A stretch of 64,000 bases of DNA, from contig CM044322.1 in assembly GCA_024291935.2 (NCBI GenBank), forward strand, positions 72,407,405-72,471,404, read 5' to 3'. Position numbers and translations under genes: made by a program. Position 1 is the first letter of the stretch, and the number at the start of each line of letters is the position of its first letter. Positions 59,698 to 64,000 of the stretch are shown in pieces. The DNA comes from Okapia johnstoni (lineage: Eukaryota; Chordata; Mammalia; Artiodactyla; Giraffidae). The notes under the pieces are model-generated. The model made no database searches. It saw only the letters and a program-made list of their open reading frames with translations, and was not told the DNA's origin.

Positions 59698-59892
59698 GGG
59701 CTTCCCTTGTGGCTCAGCTGGTAAAGAATCCACCTGCAATGTGGGAGACCTAGGTTCGATCCCTGGATTGGGAACATCCCCTGGAGAAGGGAAAGGCTAC
59801 CCACTCCAGTATTCTGGGCTGGAGAATTCCATGGACTGTATAGTCTATGGGGTCGCAAAGAGTCGGATACGACTAAGCAACTTTCACTTTCA
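59698..59892 (+). mobile_element. Bov-tA SINE, second unit of a tandem pair
   Basis: GGCTTCCCTTGTGGCTCAGC through ACGACTAAGCAACTTTCACT is a complete Bov-tA. Confidence 0.93.
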
Positions 59893-60147
59893 TATCAATA
59901 GAATATTCTTATGGGAATATGAATAGTTTGATAAATGCAGTTAGGTAGACCGAAAATCTAGGGTTCTTCTTTTTGATGGCTCTAAAGTGAGAACACTGAT
60001 GCAGCTCAGACCCTTCATTCTATAGGCTGAGGCACAGAGATGCCACATCGCCGGTTTGTGGTAGGCGGTGTGTTAGGATCAGGACACCCACTCCCAGACA
60101 ACTGCTCTGTCTGCTGTGCAGTGCATCGCTCTTGTCTTCCCTGTGAG

Positions 60148-60256
60148 TGTGTGTGCTTAGTTGTGTCAGACACTTTGCCACCCTGTGGACTAGAGTCTGC
60201 CAAGGCTCCTCTGTCCATGGAATTTTCCAGGCAAGCATACCGGAGTAGGCTGCCCC
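60148..60256 (-). mobile_element. Bov-tA/Bov-A body fragment
   Basis: GTGTGCTTAGTTGTGTCAGA through CAGGCAAGCATACCGGAGTA is the reverse complement of the Bov-A body. Confidence 0.85.
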
Positions 60257-60347
60257 TTGTCTTCCCTATTCCTTTCCAAAGAGAGGCTCCTCTGAGTCTG
60301 CTAACCCAACTCCTTTGGCTCTCCTGTTGTGTTTATTTATTTTTGTT

Positions 60348-61245
60348 TCTTTTTTTAAATTACTTTATTTTAATTGGAGGCTAATTGCTTTACAATATTG
60401 AAGTGGTTTTTTGCCGTACATTGTGGTTTTCGCCATACATTGACATGAATCAGACATGGGTGTACATGTGTCCCCCCATCCCAAACCCCCCTCCCACCTC
60501 TGTCCCCATCCCATCCCTCAGGGTTGTCCCAGTGCACCAACTTTGAGTGCCCTGTTTCATGAATTGAACTTGTACTGGTCATCTAGTTCACATATGGTAA
60601 TATACATGTTTCAATGCTATTCTCTCAAATCATCCCACCCTTGGCTTCTCCCACAGAGTCCAAAAGGCTGTTCTTTATATCTGTGTCTCTTTTGCTATCT
60701 TGCACATAGGATCATCATTACCATCTTTCTAAATTCCTTATATATGCGTTAATATACTGTATTGGTGTTTCTCTTTCTTACTTCACTCTGTACAAAGTGA
60801 AGTTGCTCAGTTGTGTCTGACTCTTTGCGACCCCATGGACCCCAGGCTCCTCAGTCCATGGAATTTTCCAGGCAAGAACACTGGAGAGGGTTGCCATTTC
60901 CTTCTCCAGGGGATCTTTCCAACCCAGGGGTCAAACCTGGGTCTCCTGCATTGCAGACAGACGCTTTACCATCACTCTGTTTAATAGACTCCAATTTCAT
61001 CCACCTCATTAAAACTGACTCAAATGCATTCTTTTTAATAGTTGGATAATATTCCATTGTGTATATGAACCATAACTTTCTTACCGATTGTCTGCTGATG
61101 GACATGCAGGTTGCTTCCATGTCCTGGCTATTGTAAACAGTGCTGCAATGAACATTGGGGTACACATGTCTCTTTCAGTTCTGCTTTCCTCGGTGTGTGT
61201 GCCCAGCAGTGGGATTGCTGGGCTGTATGGCAGGTCTTGATACTC
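60348..61245 (-). mobile_element. Bovine-type L1 LINE 3' end (ORF2 C-terminus and 3' UTR)
   Basis: On the minus strand, frames near 61362-61081 and 61165-60851 contain ORF2 C-terminal text (MFIAALFTIARTWKQPACPS, YTMEYYPTIKKN). The 3' UTR follows, with the reverse complement of TAATTGGAGGCTAATTGCTT and an A-rich end at 60348. It is 5'-truncated near 61245 and interrupted by a Bov-tA. Confidence 0.92.
60792..60971 (-). mobile_element. Bov-tA SINE nested in L1, with target-site duplications
   Basis: AGTTGCTCAGTTGTGTCTGA through CAGACAGACGCTTTACCA is reverse-complement Bov-tA. TCACTCTGT repeats at 60783-60791 and 60972-60980, and the L1 sequence joins exactly across it. Confidence 0.95.
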
Positions 61246-61424
61246 ATATGTTCTCTGGAATGGCACACTGAGCCCCAGCATCAGTATAGCATCCACAGCT
61301 GTCAGGGGAGTGCATCTATGAATAAAAGGCTGCCCCAGAGGCTGCCCCAGGGGATGCATCAATCAGGTTCATCTCTAGTTACCAGTAATGGAAACCCTGA
61401 CTGAAAGTGTCTTAACTAAGAAAG

Positions 61425-61560
61425 TTTCTTTCATTCTTTCTTCCTTCCTTCCTTTTTTTCCTCTTTTCCTTCCTTCCTTCCATCCTCCCTCCCTTCCTTT
61501 CTTCTTCCCTCCCAACCTACCTGCCTTCCTCTGCCCTCGTTTCCTCCCCTCCTTTCTCAA
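61425..61560 (+). repeat. (CCTT)n/(CTTC)n pyrimidine-rich microsatellite
   Basis: CTTCCTTCCTTCC-type units with TTTTTTCC interruptions are seen directly. Open frames rich in Pro, Ser and Phe (or Gly, Arg and Lys in reverse) here are low-complexity artefacts. Confidence 0.88.
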
Positions 61561-61791
61561 GGCATCAGGAAGTATGGAGATAGACAGGAGAAGGCAAGCA
61601 TAGCTGTTCAAGGAGATCATTAAGGTACCAGGCTCTTTCTATCTTCCTGTTTCATCTTCCTTAGTGTGTGGCCTTTCTCTTCATGGTTGCAAGATAACTG
61701 CTGGATCTCCAGGCATCAAAGCCAATGTCCAGACAAGAAAAGAGAGAGGGGAAAAAACAGAAAGGGAAAAGTCCACTGCTAGAGATGTTTT

Positions 61792-61994
61792 AGGCTTCCC
61801 CGGTAGCCCAGTGGTAAAGAATTCTCCTGCAATGCAGGAGACAAGGGTTTGATCCCTGGGTCAGAAAGACCCCCTGGAGGAGGGCATGGCAACCCACTCC
61901 AGCATTCTTGCCTGGAGAATCTCATGGACAGACGAGCCTGGAGGGCCACAGTCCATGGGGTCGCAAAGAGTTGGACAGGACTGAAGCGACTAAG
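61792..61994 (+). mobile_element. Bov-tA SINE
   Basis: GGCTTCCCCGGTAGCCCAGT through TTGGACAGGACTGAAGCGAC is a complete Bov-tA. Confidence 0.93.
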
Positions 61995-62172
61995 GAAGGA
62001 CCCAGAGCTGCTTTGCTATTTTATTGAGGAAGGGAAGCCCTCCTCTGGGATTTCAGTTACTAGAACTCATCCCATGGACACTCCTAACTGCAAGGAATAC
62101 CAGAAATCTTAGCATTGCCCTTTCCAGCCTCCATACAGAAGAAGGTAGTATAGAAAAGGATTGAAGGAGTAG

Positions 62173-62272
62173 AATTCTCTTGCCTGGAGAATCCCATGGA
62201 TAGAAGAGCCCGGTAGACTACAGTCCATAGCGTCACAAAGAGTTGGACACGACTGAAGCGACTCAGCATGTA
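62173..62272 (+). mobile_element. Bov-A SINE fragment
   Basis: GAATTCTCTTGCCTGGAGAA through GACACGACTGAAGCGACTCA is a Bov-A body without the tRNA head. Confidence 0.88.
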
Positions 62273-62479
62273 TGCACTTAATATGTCTGGGCACTGCCTA
62301 TTTCCTCAGCCTCATTTCATGCCACTCTCCTCCGTGTCTCTTAGCATCAATGACGCCAAATGTCTTGCTACTTCTCATAATCGTGAAACTATTTCTTGCT
62401 TTTAGATTCAAGCATTTTCCTTCCTCTGTCAGAACATGTTCTCATTCTCTTTCACTAAGTTAATGTTTATTATTTCTGT

Positions 62480-62670
62480 AGGTCTAAGTGTCACCTCCTT
62501 AGGGAGGTTCATATGACTCTGTTTCCCCTTCTAGAACACTCATATTTATCAGTTAAAGTCTATAGTTTCCATTACAAGTAAAGTCTGTCTGTCTTGTTTA
62601 TTGCCTAGCACAGTCTTAAAAATCAGTGAGTGAAGGAATGAATGGATGAATGAATGAATGGTGGCTTGAT
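62480..62670 (+). mobile_element. L2 LINE 3' fragment with (GAAT)n tail
   Basis: AAGTGTCACCTCCTTAGGGA, TTTATTGCCTAGCACAGTC and GAATGAATGGATGAATGAAT follow the L2 3' end. Confidence 0.55.
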
Positions 62671-62834
62671 TTGGTCCTCAGTAATATCCCCTCTTTTTTA
62701 TATTATGAAGTTTTACTCAACCTGCTCACCTTCTCCACACTTCTGCTGCCAAAGTGACTAAGTTGCCCTTCTTCTGTATTTTAGTAGCATGTTTTACTTC
62801 CCTATCGCAGGTTTAATCTCATTAAAACCTGATG

Positions 62835-62960
62835 TGCTTTGTGCTTATTTGCCCCTCTATCTACAGTTTGAGCTCCTTGTGCTTCATGGCTTCATTTTAT
62901 TTATCTTTGTATCTCAAGAAGACTGGTTGGCATAAATAGGCTCTCAGTGATGTTAACTTA
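62835..62960 (+). mobile_element. L2-like fragment
   Basis: AGTTTGAGCTCCTTGTGCTT, ATCTTTGTATCTCAAGAAGA and AATAGGCTCTCAGTGATGTT resemble the L2 3' end. Confidence 0.4.
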
Positions 62961-62964
62961 ACAA

Positions 62965-64000
62965 TTTAGTAAGTCCATGGTGAAAAGACCATGAATAAGT
63001 TCATAGAACCCTTGAAGTGGGGATGGGGAGAGAGAGGGGAGGAGGCAAAAGGTTGGATTTAGCTTACTGGCCCAACTACGGTACAGATGAGTCCATTTCC
63101 TGCCTAATCCATCTGGGGACATGGATGCAGTTCTGTGTCTCTGTGTCTCAGTGTATATTTGCAGATTTATGTTTAACTAGAAAAATATAAACTACCCCTG
63201 ATAGATGAAGGTGGGAAAGGCAGATGGCCTTAATCAGCAAACCACAGGGTCTATTTTCAGAGTTTCCAGTGAGTTTTTGGCTATACCATGGGGGTTCAGG
63301 AGCCAAATTTGGGGACAGAGGTTGGAGGCAGCTAAATTGCTCCATGTAAGAAAATGAGAAGAATTTGGATTTTGCCCCTGAGAAGAAGACAACAGACAAG
63401 AGGAGAAAGAAGATTTGCTGAATAAGGTGGAGATATTCTGAATCCTGAGTTGTGAGAATGACCAATAGATTTTAAAAAATAACTACTGGAATGTCTGCCG
63501 TATAAGTTGTTGGCATTGCTCTAATGTAAATCTTTTAATTTCTTCAAATCTTCTTAAGTTTGCCACATCACTGAAGCCTTTCATGTTCTCCATCTGCATG
63601 GCAGTGGTGCTGGAACAGAGGTGGTAGTGAGGAATGGCCGAGGGACCCTGGCTTGAATGATTCATCAAAAGCAGACACATGCCCTCTGGAAGTATGCAGA
63701 AAACTTGGTATAGGCTTTAGACTGTGAAACATCCAAAGGGTGGTGATGGTTCAGTGCACACTGGTCTTGATCTTTAGGGTCAGTGTGACTCACTCTGGTC
63801 TTGGTGAACATGTCTGCATGTGTTTCAGTGGCAGTATACATGTAAGCGAGATGTGAGAGCTTTCACCGTATGTATCGGTGATGGTTGTGTTTGCAACTAT
63901 ACTTGAAGATGTGTGTGTTTATGCATGCCTTTTGAGTTTATGTATGAATATGGCTGCATGCTATATCTTTGTTGGAAATGCTGCTAAATGTTCACTTGAT
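62965..64000. other. Intergenic sequence at the window end; no gene
   Basis: The tail from about 63740 is TG-rich (GTGTGTGTTTATGCATGC-type text). Open frames at 63465-63148 and 63680-63483 on minus have no recognisable domain. Confidence 0.45.

Noticed and set aside
59698..59770. tRNA-like sequence with A and B boxes
   Set aside because: It is the tRNA-Glu-derived head of a Bov-tA SINE, followed directly by the SINE body, so not a tRNA gene. The same holds for the other SINE heads.
61375..61620. Low-complexity frames (Gly/Arg/Lys-rich or Pro/Phe-rich)
   Set aside because: They are translations of a CCTT/CTTC microsatellite.

Overview
The window is a piece of a ruminant (most likely bovid) nuclear genome. 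BovB (RTE-type) LINEs, Bov-tA and Bov-A2 SINEs, CHR-type SINEs, a bovine-type L1 3' end and a ruminant ERV LTR lie on an older mammalian background of MIR, L2, MLT1 and MER5A. The only protein-coding gene I can support is PRELP (prolargin), a small leucine-rich repeat proteoglycan, on the minus strand. I cannot tell cow from other bovids by reading alone.

Layout. About 1-3107 holds the PRELP 3' UTR, with one canonical poly(A) signal at 693-698, and perhaps the start of the interval beyond it. The last coding exon is 3108-3283, intron 2 is 3284-6159, and the main coding exon is 6160-7142 with the ATG at 7124-7126. Intron 1 is about 7.2 kb (7143-14344). A non-coding first exon is predicted to end at a clean donor at 14345, with its promoter near 14.55-14.7 kb inside a long homopurine/homopyrimidine tract. 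The two coding exons join to a 380-residue secreted protein: signal peptide, Pro/Arg-rich basic tail, four-Cys N-terminal cap, LRR array and two-Cys C-terminal cap.

From about 14.7 kb to 64 kb I find no gene. In human the order is FMOD - PRELP - OPTC. By that order this is the long 5' flank of PRELP towards FMOD, with OPTC expected just beyond position 1 (inference from synteny). The flank is filled by five BovB insertions (17.2-18.2, 24.1-28.0, 28.3-29.3, 47.5-49.3 and 57.9-59.1 kb), about fifteen ruminant SINE copies, an L1 3' end (60.35-61.25 kb), a probable solo ERV LTR (44.6-45.2 kb), three MLT1-type LTRs (38.4-40.7 kb), and many MIR and L2 fragments.

I did not find an undescribed multigene system, and none of the long ORFs outside PRELP looks like a gene. 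The most interesting signals are structural. One nearly complete BovB has its 5' half inverted, as expected from twin priming (24.07-27.96 kb). A 35-bp head-only piece of a Bov-tA SINE sits between perfect 12-bp target-site duplications (42.03-42.08 kb). A perfect 27-nt homopurine mirror repeat lies just upstream of PRELP exon 1. Several nested insertions have readable target-site duplications. Repeat family names come from remembered consensus features, not a database search.
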